Shown here: positions 6,189 to 14,235 of the stretch, one piece after another
Layout of the letters: the number at the start of each line of letters is the position of its first letter
How positions within the stretch are numbered: the stretch's first letter is position 1
Source of the DNA: Bacteroidales bacterium
Lineage (GTDB): Bacteria > Bacteroidota > Bacteroidia > Bacteroidales > Dysgonomonadaceae
Direction: 5' to 3'
Length of the DNA: 21,296 bases
Assembly: GCA_012518155.1 (NCBI GenBank)
Contig: JAAYTC010000327.1
Span: 1-21,296, forward strand
Position numbers and translations under genes: made by a program
The notes under the pieces: generated by a model
What the model was told of the DNA's origin: nothing
The model's database searches: none
Seen by the model: only the letters and a program-made list of their open reading frames with translations

Positions 6189-7295
6189 TTTTCTTAAAAA
6201 CAGAGTCACTTTCAAACAAAGATCAAGAAAAATAATTTTCGCGTTGCCGTTTTGCTCCACGTGGCGATGCGCCAGTGAGAACTCGTCGTAAAGATTTTCG
6301 ATGTTCCTCTCGTTGATGAAGGGAGCAAAACGCTCCCCAAATTGTTGTTCATCCCTATTCAGGTATACCATCGAAGGTTGGCCGAGATTACTAATAAAAT
6401 ACTCCCGAAACATGCGAAGCGAGTAAAGTAGGAAGCTTTTTTGCATTTCCCGACCAATTCCCGCTATTTCGTTTGCCACCTGTTTTATTGTCTTAATATT
6501 ACCGGAAAATGAGGCACGTGTCATTTGGACGAAAAGGCTGAAGAAATAACCATTTTCGTCGGAGGAGTGTACCAACCCCATTGCTTTCGTGTAACTTCCT
6601 CGTGCAATGTGCGCGGCCGACCGTGCATGATCGGCATTGAGATCGAAATTCCGCTGGAGGGCTTCAACCATCTCCTCCATTTCAAGGGCTCTGACGTACA
6701 GCGGTTGACAACGCGACCAGATGGTCTGTAGCACGTTTTCTGTATCCTCCGTAACCAAGATAAAAACTGTATGCGCGGGGGGCTCTTCGATCATTTTCAA
6801 AAGCTTGTTAGCACACGCCTGATGCATCTTCTCCGGCAACCACACGATCATCACCTTGTAGGGGGCCTCGTACACTTTCAGGTTGAGCTTGCGGATGATC
6901 TCCGCGCTTTCTTTCTCGTAAATGAGTCCCTGCGCGTTCTGAGCATCAATAAATCGCAGCCATTCACCGAGATCGAAATAAGATCTCTTCGAGAGCATCT
7001 CACGCCATTCCGGCAAATACTCGTCGCTCACTTTCGACTTAACCACGGGAAAAACGAAATGAAGATCAGGATGAGCTAACTTATCAAACTTATGGCAACT
7101 GGGGCACTCGCCACAGGAATCGTCCTCCCCTCGATGACTGCAATTGAGGTAGCGAGCATACGCTATCGCTAACGGCAACTTCCCTACCCCTCCGGGACCG
7201 TGAAATACGCGAGCATGGGGCACTATATCCTGATTAACGGTATCGATGAGATGCCGTTTTATTTCATGAAGCCCTATGATATCGCGAAAATACAT
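6186..7295 (-). CDS. holB: DNA polymerase III subunit delta'
   Basis: A 369-residue clamp-loader subunit. It begins with the AAA+ box FRDIIGLHEIKRHLI, then a modified P-loop GPGGVGKLP (33-41), a zinc-ribbon with Cys52, Cys61, Cys64 and Cys67 (CGECPSCHKF), the conserved HPDLHFVFPV, the helix AcanKLLKMIEEPP and the sensor-1-like IWSRCQPLYV. In the complex with tau/gamma and delta it loads the beta sliding clamp onto primed DNA. The usual Thr/Ser after the P-loop lysine is Leu, consistent with delta' not hydrolysing ATP. The C-terminal 120 residues form the collar domain. It follows metF by 16 bp, the last gene of the dxr-rseP-metF-holB run. Confidence 0.93.
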   Translation of the reverse strand: MYFRDIIGLHEIKRHLIDTVNQDIVPHARVFHGPGGVGKLPLAIAYARYLNCSHRGEDDSCGECPSCHKFDKLAHPDLHFVFPVVKSKVSDEYLPEWREMLSKRSYFDLGEWLRFIDAQNAQGLIYEKESAEIIRKLNLKVYEAPYKVMIVWLPEKMHQACANKLLKMIEEPPAHTVFILVTEDTENVLQTIWSRCQPLYVRALEMEEMVEALQRNFDLNADHARSAAHIARGSYTKAMGLVHSSDENGYFFSLFVQMTRASFSGNIKTIKQVANEIAGIGREMQKSFLLYSLRMFREYFISNLGQPSMVYLNRDEQQFGERFAPFINERNIENLYDEFSLAHRHVEQNGNAKIIFLDLCLKVTLFLRK

Positions 7296-7311
7296 TTCAC
7301 TACCTTTCTGC

Positions 7312-8262
7312 TTAATAAATCTCTCTGGCTACTCTATGCACACTTTCGGTAGCCATCAACGTGTAAAAATGGATGCTCGGGACCCCGCTTTGGACCAACT
7401 CCTTGCATTGTTGGATACACCACTCGACACCCACCTCTTTGGCATCCTCATCGCTGGTGCATTCACGAAGTGCCTCTGCCAGCTCCTCGGGTATATCGGA
7501 TCCAAATATTTTAGGTAGCACGGTCAATTGGTTCCTCAGATGAATGGGCTTAATACCCGGGATGATGGGCACCGTGATTCCCGCGGCACGGCAACGATCC
7601 ACGAACTCGAAATACTTCCGGTTATCGAAAAACATCTGGGTAACCAAATAATCGGCCCCGTTATCGACCTTCATTTTCGTGTAGAATATCTCCGACTCCA
7701 TGTTGGGAGACTCTTCATGCTTCTCGGGGTAACAAGCCATGCCATAAGAAAAAGGCTCTTCAGGCGGTGTGAACGAGCTTCCATCAAAACCAATCCCCTT
7801 ATTGAAATTATTCACCTGCTCCTGCAGGCCGGTAGCGTACGGGTGACTGTCCATCGCTCGTTGCTCTGCATCGAGTTTCTTGATATCGCCTCGCAACAGC
7901 AGCAGGTCGGTTACGCCCAGAAACGACAAGTCGATCAACGCGTACTCCGTCTCCTCCCGGGTGAATCCTCGAGAAATAATATGGGGTATCGCACGAATGC
8001 CGTACCGGTTTTGGATAGCAGCCGCGATAGCCACCGATCCGGGGCGTCTCCTCACGTTCATCTTCCGGTACACACCTTGTACATCCTCTTTGTAGATGTT
8101 CTCGCTATGATGCGTGGTGATATTGATAAATTTCGGATCAAACTCTTTCAGTCGATCGATCGTCCGGAAGATCTGTTGGATACTGTTCCCCTTTAAGGGA
8201 GGCAACAACTCGATGGAGAACGCCGTCTTCTTTGCTTTATCTATTAACTCCGAAACCTTCAT
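7312..8262 (-). CDS. metF: Methylenetetrahydrofolate reductase [NAD(P)H]
   Basis: A 316-residue FAD-dependent TIM-barrel enzyme that reduces 5,10-methylene-THF to 5-methyl-THF for methionine synthesis. Family segments visible are FSIELLPP near the N-terminus (the FSFEFFPP region; the catalytic Glu is present), FINITTHHSE, YGIRAIPHII, LLLRGD, MACYPEKHEESPN and TKMKVDNGADYLVTQMFFDN. The length is normal for a bacterial MetF without a regulatory domain. It starts at the ATG at 8262, 12 bp after the rseP stop, and holB follows after 16 bp, so it is very likely cotranscribed with both. Confidence 0.95.
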   Translation of the reverse strand: MKVSELIDKAKKTAFSIELLPPLKGNSIQQIFRTIDRLKEFDPKFINITTHHSENIYKEDVQGVYRKMNVRRRPGSVAIAAAIQNRYGIRAIPHIISRGFTREETEYALIDLSFLGVTDLLLLRGDIKKLDAEQRAMDSHPYATGLQEQVNNFNKGIGFDGSSFTPPEEPFSYGMACYPEKHEESPNMESEIFYTKMKVDNGADYLVTQMFFDNRKYFEFVDRCRAAGITVPIIPGIKPIHLRNQLTVLPKIFGSDIPEELAEALRECTSDEDAKEVGVEWCIQQCKELVQSGVPSIHFYTLMATESVHRVAREIY

Positions 8263-8274
8263 TTTTCCTCATTA

Positions 8275-9597
8275 TTAATTAAAAATTGCTCGTACCACGT
8301 CCATCCCGTTGGCATACAGTACCAATCCCAGTAATAACACCATACCGGCTACCTGTGCATACTCCATGAATTTCTCGTTGGGTTTTCGCCTCGACACCAC
8401 TTCATAAATGAGGAACATCACGTGCCCCCCATCCAATGCCGGGATAGGCAAAATATTCATGAATGCCAGTATCACCGAGAGAAACGCGGTCATCAACCAG
8501 AATGCTTGCCAATTCCACTGGGCGGGAAACAAGTTTCCGATAGCACCAAAGCCACCCAGCGACGAAGCTCCTTCTTTAGTGAAAACATATTTGAATTGAG
8601 CCACGTAATCTTTTAATGTTTGGATCCCCATGTTAATCCCCGCGGGAAAAGATTCAAAAAACCCGTATGAAAGAGTGACCGTCCCGTAAATCTGCGGGGC
8701 ACTCATCGCGTAGAAACCCAATGTACCCAGCGAATCGACACGAGCGGTTGTACTTTGGAGAGTCCCCGCGCGATAGTAATCAATCACCACTTCGTCGTCG
8801 CGGTGCAGGTCAAGGGCTTCCCGCAGATTACTGAAAAGTGGGGTAGCCGCACCGTTCACGGCAACAATGCTATCGCCGCGTATTAAACCGGCACTCGCCG
8901 CGGCACTTCCCTCCATTGTCTCGTAAACTACCGGGGGCACACGGTAAGCCGCGAAGCCCTCTTTGTCGGTCAACAGGCTCTGCATCAAACCTGCCTGCAT
9001 GGGCAGCACCGTTTCTTTTCCGTCGCGTAGTACCGTAACCTCACGGGCATCTGCCACGTCCAATAAGGTGCGCACCCCAAAACGTTCCAGCACCTTATCG
9101 TCTGCTTTCAACAAGATATCGCCGTCTTGAAACCCTGCATTCTGTGCGGCCTGGCTAAACTCCATCCCCTGTGTAATATTGCGAAGCGGAAGATAGGTGT
9201 CGTTCCAGGTGAATAATACCATCGCGTAAATAAAAAAAGCCAGCAAGAGATTGAATACCACCCCCGCGATCATCACCAGCAGTCGTTGCCACGCGGGCTT
9301 CGACCGGAACTCCCAAGGCTGAGGGGGCTGAGACATCTGATCTGTATCCATCGATTCGTCGATCATTCCGGCAATCTTGACGTAGCCTCCCAAAGGAAGC
9401 CATCCCACTCCATACTCGGTATGGCTGTTCTTTGGCTTATACCTGAAAAGGGCAAATCCCGCGTCAAAGAAAAGATAGAATTTCTCGACCCGTATCTTGA
9501 ACATTCGCGCGAAGATATAGTGGCCGAACTCGTGCACAACTACTAAAATTGACAGGCTCAGAATCAATTGAAGAGCCTTCATTAAAAATGCTTCCAT
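8275..9597 (-). CDS. rseP: RIP metalloprotease RseP (site-2 protease)
   Basis: A 440-residue inner-membrane zinc protease that cleaves anti-sigma factors and remnant signal peptides inside the membrane. The first helix contains the zinc motif HEFGH (residues 22-26), and the third zinc ligand lies in PIPALDGGHVMF near residue 395 in a second conserved helix. Between them are two divergent PDZ domains (GFQDGDILLKADDKVL and AGLIRGDSIVAVNGA). The GxxxG-like WLPLGGYVKIAGM loop after the first helix is also typical. The start could be the ATG at 9597 or one five codons later at 9582. It sits between dxr and metF; dxr-rseP linkage is common in Bacteroidota. Confidence 0.95.
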   Translation of the reverse strand: MEAFLMKALQLILSLSILVVVHEFGHYIFARMFKIRVEKFYLFFDAGFALFRYKPKNSHTEYGVGWLPLGGYVKIAGMIDESMDTDQMSQPPQPWEFRSKPAWQRLLVMIAGVVFNLLLAFFIYAMVLFTWNDTYLPLRNITQGMEFSQAAQNAGFQDGDILLKADDKVLERFGVRTLLDVADAREVTVLRDGKETVLPMQAGLMQSLLTDKEGFAAYRVPPVVYETMEGSAAASAGLIRGDSIVAVNGAATPLFSNLREALDLHRDDEVVIDYYRAGTLQSTTARVDSLGTLGFYAMSAPQIYGTVTLSYGFFESFPAGINMGIQTLKDYVAQFKYVFTKEGASSLGGFGAIGNLFPAQWNWQAFWLMTAFLSVILAFMNILPIPALDGGHVMFLIYEVVSRRKPNEKFMEYAQVAGMVLLLGLVLYANGMDVVRAIFN

Positions 9598-9792
9598 CTA
9601 GTAAATATTTCGCGCGACAGGCGCGTGATGTTTAATTGTTCAGTTTGTTTTTATTTTTTATAATCAAGCTACCGTAATTACCTGTATATGCTTCTAGTTA
9701 TTAACCGAGGCTTCATACCGGCACTATCGGGGTGCTCGCCTTTCACCTACCTGCTTCTATATCCAATTCAACGCGATACACGCGTAATAAAA
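9598..9792. other. 195-bp dxr-rseP spacer with two small CGCG hairpins
   Basis: No gene found. Two inverted repeats with 5-bp arms and 5-base loops bracket the spacer: ACGCG/CGCGT at 9771-9785, close after the dxr stop, and CGCGC/GCGCG at 9611-9625, just before rseP. Neither is followed by a T run on the minus strand. No TAnnTTTG box was seen, so rseP may depend on read-through from dxr. Confidence 0.35.
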
Positions 9793-10953
9793 TCAGTCGG
9801 CAAAGGCGAAGGCAATGGCTCTTGTTTCGGCATCACTTTCCACGTAATCATCCAATGAAGGGGCTTGCACGAAAGATGCTTTTTGCAATGTATCCTCTAT
9901 CAGTCGGCTCATTTGTAAAAATCCGATTCGCTCTTTCAGGAACAACTCCACCGCGACCTCGTTGGCCGCGTTCAGGATACAAGGCATGTTCCCGCCCACC
10001 TTCACCGCCTCATACGCGTATCCCAAGTTCGGGAATCGATCTTTATCGGGCTTCTCAAACGTCAACCGCGACAATTCGAAAAAATTGACCGGGGGAATAT
10101 CCACACGCAACCGTTCAGGATACGAGAAGGCGTACTGTATGGGTACGCGCATATCGGGTTGTCCCAGTTGAGCGATCACCGAAGTATCCTTGAACTGCAC
10201 CATCGAATGGACGATCGACTGGGGATGAACCAACACCTCAATATCGGAGGGATCAACCCCAAACAGCCATTTGGCCTCGATCATCTCGAAGCCTTTGTTA
10301 ATTAGCGTGGAAGAGTCGATGGTCACCTTCTCTCCCATGCTCCAGTTGGGATGGGCTAACGCCTCACTTTTGGTCACCTGACCTAACCGCTCTTTTGGGA
10401 AGGTGCGAAAAGGCCCCCCCGAGGCTGTGAGCCATATTTTGTCGATCTCGTTGTTTCCTTCACCGTTAAGGCATTGAAAAATAGCCGAATGCTCTGAATC
10501 CACTGGTAATAGTGGGGTTTTATGTTTTAATGCCAACGAAGTGATGAGTTCACCCGCTACCACTAATGTCTCTTTGTTGGCCAGGGCGATCGCTTTGCCC
10601 GCGGTGATTGCGGCAATCGTAGGCTGAAGGCCTGAAAACCCAACCATCGCGGTGAGAACCATGTCCACCTCACCTACTTGTACAGCTCCTTTTACACCCT
10701 CGCTACCGCACCAGACTTTAATGGGTAAGTCGCTCAGGGCATCCTTGAGTTGCTCGTATTTCGACTCGTTACCGATCACCACTATCTCCGGTAAAAAAGC
10801 ACGTGCCTGCTCGATGAGTAACTCCACGCGGTTATTGGCTACCAAGGCATAGGCCGAAAATCGCTCTGGGTATCGTGCTATGACATCCAGAGCCTGAGTG
10901 CCGATAGAACCGGTTGAGCCTAAAATAGCAATATTTCGTTTTTTATCTCCCAT
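9793..10953 (-). CDS. dxr: 1-deoxy-D-xylulose-5-phosphate reductoisomerase
   Basis: A 386-residue enzyme of the MEP isoprenoid pathway (also called IspC) that converts DXP to 2-C-methyl-D-erythritol 4-phosphate with NADPH. The N-terminus has the NADPH motif GSTGSIGTQALDVI (Gly12-Gly18), followed by ANKETLVVAGE, the metal and substrate site PVDSEHSAIFQCL (near residue 150), TASGGPFR (near 175) and HPNWSMGEKVTIDSSTLINKG. The start is the ATG at 10953; the frame extends nine codons further, but those would overlap a perfect -7 promoter box at 10978-10985. It is the first gene of the dxr-rseP-metF-holB unit. Confidence 0.96.
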   Translation of the reverse strand: MGDKKRNIAILGSTGSIGTQALDVIARYPERFSAYALVANNRVELLIEQARAFLPEIVVIGNESKYEQLKDALSDLPIKVWCGSEGVKGAVQVGEVDMVLTAMVGFSGLQPTIAAITAGKAIALANKETLVVAGELITSLALKHKTPLLPVDSEHSAIFQCLNGEGNNEIDKIWLTASGGPFRTFPKERLGQVTKSEALAHPNWSMGEKVTIDSSTLINKGFEMIEAKWLFGVDPSDIEVLVHPQSIVHSMVQFKDTSVIAQLGQPDMRVPIQYAFSYPERLRVDIPPVNFFELSRLTFEKPDKDRFPNLGYAYEAVKVGGNMPCILNAANEVAVELFLKERIGFLQMSRLIEDTLQKASFVQAPSLDDYVESDAETRAIAFAFAD

Positions 10954-10977
10954 AAATAATTTGTTCGATAAGGCGTG

Positions 10978-10985
10978 CAAAGATA
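10978..10985 (-). promoter_or_regulatory. Bacteroidota -7 box for dxr-rseP-metF-holB
   Basis: Reads TATCTTTG on the minus strand, matching TAnnTTTG, 25 bp before the dxr ATG at 10953. The resulting leader would be about 20 nt. No clear -33 element. The same 8-mer occurs at the two best promoters elsewhere in the window (14258-14265 and 15353-15360). Confidence 0.5.
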
Positions 10986-11004
10986 ATAAAAATAGGCCGT
11001 TCTA

Positions 11005-11040
11005 CCTATCCTTATACCTATCCTTATAGCGATCCTTGTA
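11005..11040. repeat. 12-bp tandem repeat spanning the ABC ATPase stop codon
   Basis: Two perfect copies of CCTATCCTTATA (11005-11016, 11017-11028) followed by a diverged third (11029-11040). On the coding (minus) strand the repeat supplies the last codons and the TAA of the ABC ATPase, and then further in-frame stops (TAG, TAA, TAG) in the downstream copies. Confidence 0.8.
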
Positions 11041-12055
11041 GCGACTTCATCCCTGCCGTGAAATCAGCTATGAGCTTTAATGCCTCCTCGATGCTGGATG
11101 CTACCGCTCGTTGATTACCCATTTCTACGACCCATTTCCGGTTCTCTTCATCAACAGTTAATTCCAAGGGGGCGTCTGAGGTAATGCGATACCCCTTGCG
11201 GGATAAAGCCTTGGTAGTCCAACGAGCCAATAATCCATACGGGTCTTTTACCCGAGTAGCAACCGGCTGGTTGAGTTGCTTTTGCACTATAAAGCTACCG
11301 TACTCCTTATCAAATTCGAAAGAGGGATGATGAAATACGGTGTCGAAATTACCATCAAGAACCATATCCTCCGGTACCCCTACGGAAACTCCTTTTCCTT
11401 TATCCATGAGCCAAAGCTTATCGGATACCTGCATAGCCGTCTCCAGCTCATGGGTGGATATAAAAATAGTTTTTTTTGCATCTCGAGCCAATTTTTGGAG
11501 TAGAAGCATGATATTGATCCGGTTTGGCAGATCGAGGTGAGAGGTAGGTTCATCGAGCAGAATAATGGGTGTGTCTTGGGCTAGTGCACGAGCAATAAAA
11601 ACCCGCTGCCTCTCTCCATCGGACAATTCGTGAATATTCCTCTCTTCGAAACCATTTAGGTAGGTCATTTCGATCGCTTGGGAAACTACTCGGTTATCTC
11701 TTTCGCTGAGACTTCCTAACCATCCAGTGTAGGGGTCGCGGCCAATCGATACCAGTTCTCTCACGGTAAACGAAGCGGTTGCTTGCTGGTCCGTAAGCAC
11801 CACCGATACCCACTTGGCACGGCTTGTGGCTTTCATCGCCGTGAGGTTTTCCTTGTTTAGCCAGATGACACCCTCGTAGATAGGCTGAAGGCAGGCCAAG
11901 GAGCGAAGTAAAGTAGACTTTCCACATCCATTCCTTCCGATTAAGGCGATCAGTTCGCCCCTTTCGGCGGTAAGGTTCAGTCCCGACTGAATGATCCTCG
12001 GGGCTCCCTTAGCCGGGTAACCTATACTCACGTTGTTAAGCTGTACAAATGGCAT
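11024..12055 (-). CDS. ABC transporter ATP-binding protein, FecE/BtuD-like, with C-terminal extension
   Basis: A 343-residue ATPase. Motifs: Walker A GRNGCGKST (40-48), signature LSDGERQ (144-150), Walker B IILLDEP (164-170) with D-loop SHLD, and switch His202 (FISTHELE). The closest recognisable subfamily is the iron-siderophore/cobalamin importers (FepC, FecE, BtuD). After about residue 245 there is a further ~100-residue region (ending EEALKLIADF) of unknown fold. No permease or binding-protein gene is adjacent; instead the gene follows rimM by 4 bp and is last in the DUF4290-rimM unit. It must either work with a permease encoded elsewhere or have another role. Substrate unknown. Confidence 0.88.
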   Translation of the reverse strand: MPFVQLNNVSIGYPAKGAPRIIQSGLNLTAERGELIALIGRNGCGKSTLLRSLACLQPIYEGVIWLNKENLTAMKATSRAKWVSVVLTDQQATASFTVRELVSIGRDPYTGWLGSLSERDNRVVSQAIEMTYLNGFEERNIHELSDGERQRVFIARALAQDTPIILLDEPTSHLDLPNRINIMLLLQKLARDAKKTIFISTHELETAMQVSDKLWLMDKGKGVSVGVPEDMVLDGNFDTVFHHPSFEFDKEYGSFIVQKQLNQPVATRVKDPYGLLARWTTKALSRKGYRITSDAPLELTVDEENRKWVVEMGNQRAVASSIEEALKLIADFTAGMKSLQGSL

Positions 12056-12059
12056 GTGT

Positions 12060-12581
12060 TTATCTCTCCAACAACCCTTCCGGCAGATGCATCTCGATTA
12101 AACCTTTCTCTTCGTCAATGGCCAAAATAAAATCTTCCGTGGCTGGAATAAGTTGTTCCTCTTCTTCTCGCACTACAACGAACAGCACGTTGAGCGTTGA
12201 ATCGTCTACCTCACGAATGGTTCCCACGTGTTCCCCGTTTTGATCCATTACATCGAAACCTATAAAGTAATTCCAATCGTTTCCTGCGTCTTCACGAGCA
12301 GCCTCGACTAATTTACGTGGCAGAAACACTCTTTTGTTCACTAAACGGGAAGCACTCTCCATATCTTCGATCTCTTGAAACTTCACCCGAGCCGCCACGT
12401 CGGACGTACTTCGGAACTCTTCCACGAAATAAGGGACCGGTATTCCATCCATCTCCAAGAAATAGAAATCGGCCGCTACGACAGAATAGGCCGCATCACG
12501 AAAAACAAGCACTAATTCACCTCGAACCCCATGAGGTTTTTGAGTTTGCCCTACCTGTAGGATATCTTTTTCTCGGATCAT
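12060..12581 (-). CDS. rimM: Ribosome maturation factor RimM
   Basis: A 173-residue protein that binds ribosomal protein S19 and assists maturation of the 30S head. The N-terminal beta-barrel begins with QVGQTQKPHGVRGELVLVF, the conserved GxxxxxHGVRGE motif, followed by the LVNKRVFLPR segment. The C-terminal PRC barrel contains IGFDVMDQNGEHVGTI and ends LIPATEDFILAIDEEKGLI, the usual RimM closing segment. Length is standard. It lies 18 bp after the DUF4290 gene and 4 bp before the ABC ATPase gene. In many Bacteroidota a murA gene separates DUF4290 and rimM; none is present here. Confidence 0.94.
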   Translation of the reverse strand: MIREKDILQVGQTQKPHGVRGELVLVFRDAAYSVVAADFYFLEMDGIPVPYFVEEFRSTSDVAARVKFQEIEDMESASRLVNKRVFLPRKLVEAAREDAGNDWNYFIGFDVMDQNGEHVGTIREVDDSTLNVLFVVVREEEEQLIPATEDFILAIDEEKGLIEMHLPEGLLER

Positions 12582-12584
12582 TGA

Positions 12585-12612
12585 TCTATCTCCGTCTCTT
12601 TATCTCCGTCTC
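12585..12612. repeat. 14-bp tandem duplication at the DUF4290-rimM junction
   Basis: TCTATCTCCGTCTC (12585-12598) is followed directly by TTTATCTCCGTCTC (12599-12612), 13 of 14 identical. It covers the DUF4290 stop codon (TAA at 12600-12602) and most of the 18-bp spacer before rimM. Confidence 0.75.
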
Positions 12613-13193
12613 TGGAATCGGATATTTTTCAGCCTGTCGCGACTCGGGGCCACCTTCACATCTGGAATGGTAAATTGTCCCTCTTCGAGTTTTATTTTAC
12701 CGCCGGACAACTCGCGAAGATCGTCAAATATTTTCTCGTCCACGACCTCTTTGTTCCATTGCGAATATGATTTTTTCATCTGAGTCAGAAGCAGTTTTAC
12801 AAGATGCTCCCTTTTATCACCCTCTTCCATATCAGCAGCAATTTTGATCATACGCTCCATGATCTTGCCATAGTGACGGTACCGCATCGTGGGCCGGCTG
12901 TATTCAAGGCGGCCGGGCGACGAGTAGAGATCTTCTTTTTTGATTATTTCATAGGGATATTCGATATCTAGCTGAAAGTCTGACATGATAGCCAGGTGAT
13001 CCCAAAGGATATGTTTAAAGTTGTTGACGTCTCTCAGGTGTGGAAACATGTTTCCCATAATGTCGATCACCGTATAAGCGCATTTAGTACGTTCCACCGG
13101 ATCTTCGATGCTCACGCAGTGATTCACCATATTCTGGATGTTTCGTCCATATTCCGGCAGGAACAATTTCTCTTTTCGTGTATTGTATTGCAT
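12600..13193 (-). CDS. DUF4290 domain-containing protein
   Basis: A 197-residue protein of the DUF4290 family, found almost only in Bacteroidota. It begins MQYNTRKEKLFLPEYGRNIQ, has the typical CVSIEDPVERTKCAYTVIDIMGNMFPHLRD and FKHILWDHLAIMSDFQLDIEYPYEI segments, and ends with a basic tail RLKNIRFQRRR. It is mostly helical, without signal peptide or membrane segment, so cytoplasmic. Function is not known. It heads the unit with rimM and the ABC ATPase. The 85-bp region upstream is AT-rich, but I found no clean TAnnTTTG box there. Confidence 0.9.
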   Translation of the reverse strand: MQYNTRKEKLFLPEYGRNIQNMVNHCVSIEDPVERTKCAYTVIDIMGNMFPHLRDVNNFKHILWDHLAIMSDFQLDIEYPYEIIKKEDLYSSPGRLEYSRPTMRYRHYGKIMERMIKIAADMEEGDKREHLVKLLLTQMKKSYSQWNKEVVDEKIFDDLRELSGGKIKLEEGQFTIPDVKVAPSRDRLKNIRFQRRR

Positions 13194-13278
13194 ATTTACT
13201 TGTTATTTTATTTTTTATCGACTAGTTACTACCCTAGTTAAATTCTCTGTCACGATAATCATCGCACGTGGGAGCGAA

Positions 13279-14226
13279 TTACCTTAGTTTGAGGCGGTCT
13301 CCCTCTTCGGGAACATACTCATAACTCTTCTTATTCAAGCGATAGAGGTTGCGTAAACGTATACCATATTTCTGCGAAATGCTGTACATCGATTCACCCA
13401 CCTGCACTACATGCTCCGCGTAAGGCTTGTCGGCCCGGGTCTTTTTCCGCTCGAAGTAAACAATGTCTCCCTCACTCAGAGGGAAGTCGGCTGGCACCTC
13501 GTTGTATCGCAGTAACTCTTTTTCACTAAACCCGAACTCGTTCGCGATACTCAGAAAAGTGTCCCCCTCCACGGCAATCACGTACACAAGTCCATGGGTA
13601 ATATAGGGTTGATGAGTCCATGATACTCGTGCTGTTTCTTGTCTCCGCATCGACTCTCTTTGGCTTCTACTCACTCCGCCCCTGTACTTGGGATCATCAA
13701 AACGGTATAGCTCGTAATCCTCGATCAATTTTATCAGTTTATTGGCATACGCGCGGTCGGTCGCGTAGCCTAACTTTTGCAGGCCTCTCGCCCACCCCTT
13801 GTAATCGGTAATCGAGAGTTCGAAAAGTGGCCGGTAACGAGTACCGTTGACTAAAAATTCAGAGTGATCCTTGTAGGAATCCTCCACTCGCGAATACTTG
13901 CGAAAGCAATCGTTAGGCGTATCATCTGGCGCGAACACCCTCGGTCCGCTCCAACCGCGATGACATTTTATTCCAAAATGGTTATTCGAATTGCGTGCCA
14001 AATCACTCATTCCTGCTCCCGACTCCAGGATCCCCTGCGCGAGTTTGATCGAAGCAGGAATACGATACCTGTCCATATGCTCTTGCGCGAGTAGGCCATA
14101 CCTGTCAATATACGTTTCATACGTCCTTGCACGTCCCTGTCCATACAGAGAAGAAGTGACAAATAATAAGGAAAGAGCGACGATGAGCGGGGAAATATAT
14201 GTATATTCGCGAAACAACTTATACAT
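13279..14226 (-). CDS. Secreted glucosaminidase (GH73-type) with two LysM domains
   Basis: A 315-residue peptidoglycan hydrolase. Residues 1-30 form a signal peptide (hydrophobic LIVALSLLFV, likely cut after SSLYGQ). The glucosaminidase domain (about 38-175) has the catalytic Glu68 in ILESGAG and the following NSNNHFGIKC, with a second conserved segment YATDRAYANKLIKLIEDYEL. Two LysM domains (about 213-262 and 270-315) should bind the glycan chains; the first carries VEGDTFLSIANEFG, the second VGESMYSISQKYG. It likely cleaves N-acetylglucosaminyl linkages in the periplasm. The start codon is only 9 bp from the divergent cdd start; its -7 box lies inside cdd. Confidence 0.93.
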   Translation of the reverse strand: MYKLFREYTYISPLIVALSLLFVTSSLYGQGRARTYETYIDRYGLLAQEHMDRYRIPASIKLAQGILESGAGMSDLARNSNNHFGIKCHRGWSGPRVFAPDDTPNDCFRKYSRVEDSYKDHSEFLVNGTRYRPLFELSITDYKGWARGLQKLGYATDRAYANKLIKLIEDYELYRFDDPKYRGGVSRSQRESMRRQETARVSWTHQPYITHGLVYVIAVEGDTFLSIANEFGFSEKELLRYNEVPADFPLSEGDIVYFERKKTRADKPYAEHVVQVGESMYSISQKYGIRLRNLYRLNKKSYEYVPEEGDRLKLR

Positions 14227-14235
14227 GATTATATA

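Noticed and set aside
7170..7200. HolB P-loop with Leu after Lys (GKL) as a sign of a broken gene
   Set aside because: Delta' subunits are not ATP hydrolysing and often have altered P-loops; the rest of the protein is intact.
7528..8196. Plus-strand frame of 222 codons
   Set aside because: Fully antisense to metF, whose motifs are complete; composition is that of a reverse shadow frame.
14228..14235. A start-site misassignment at the 9-bp cdd/glucosaminidase gap
   Set aside because: The signal peptide of one protein and the first conserved strand of the other both need these starts; no later ATG would keep them.
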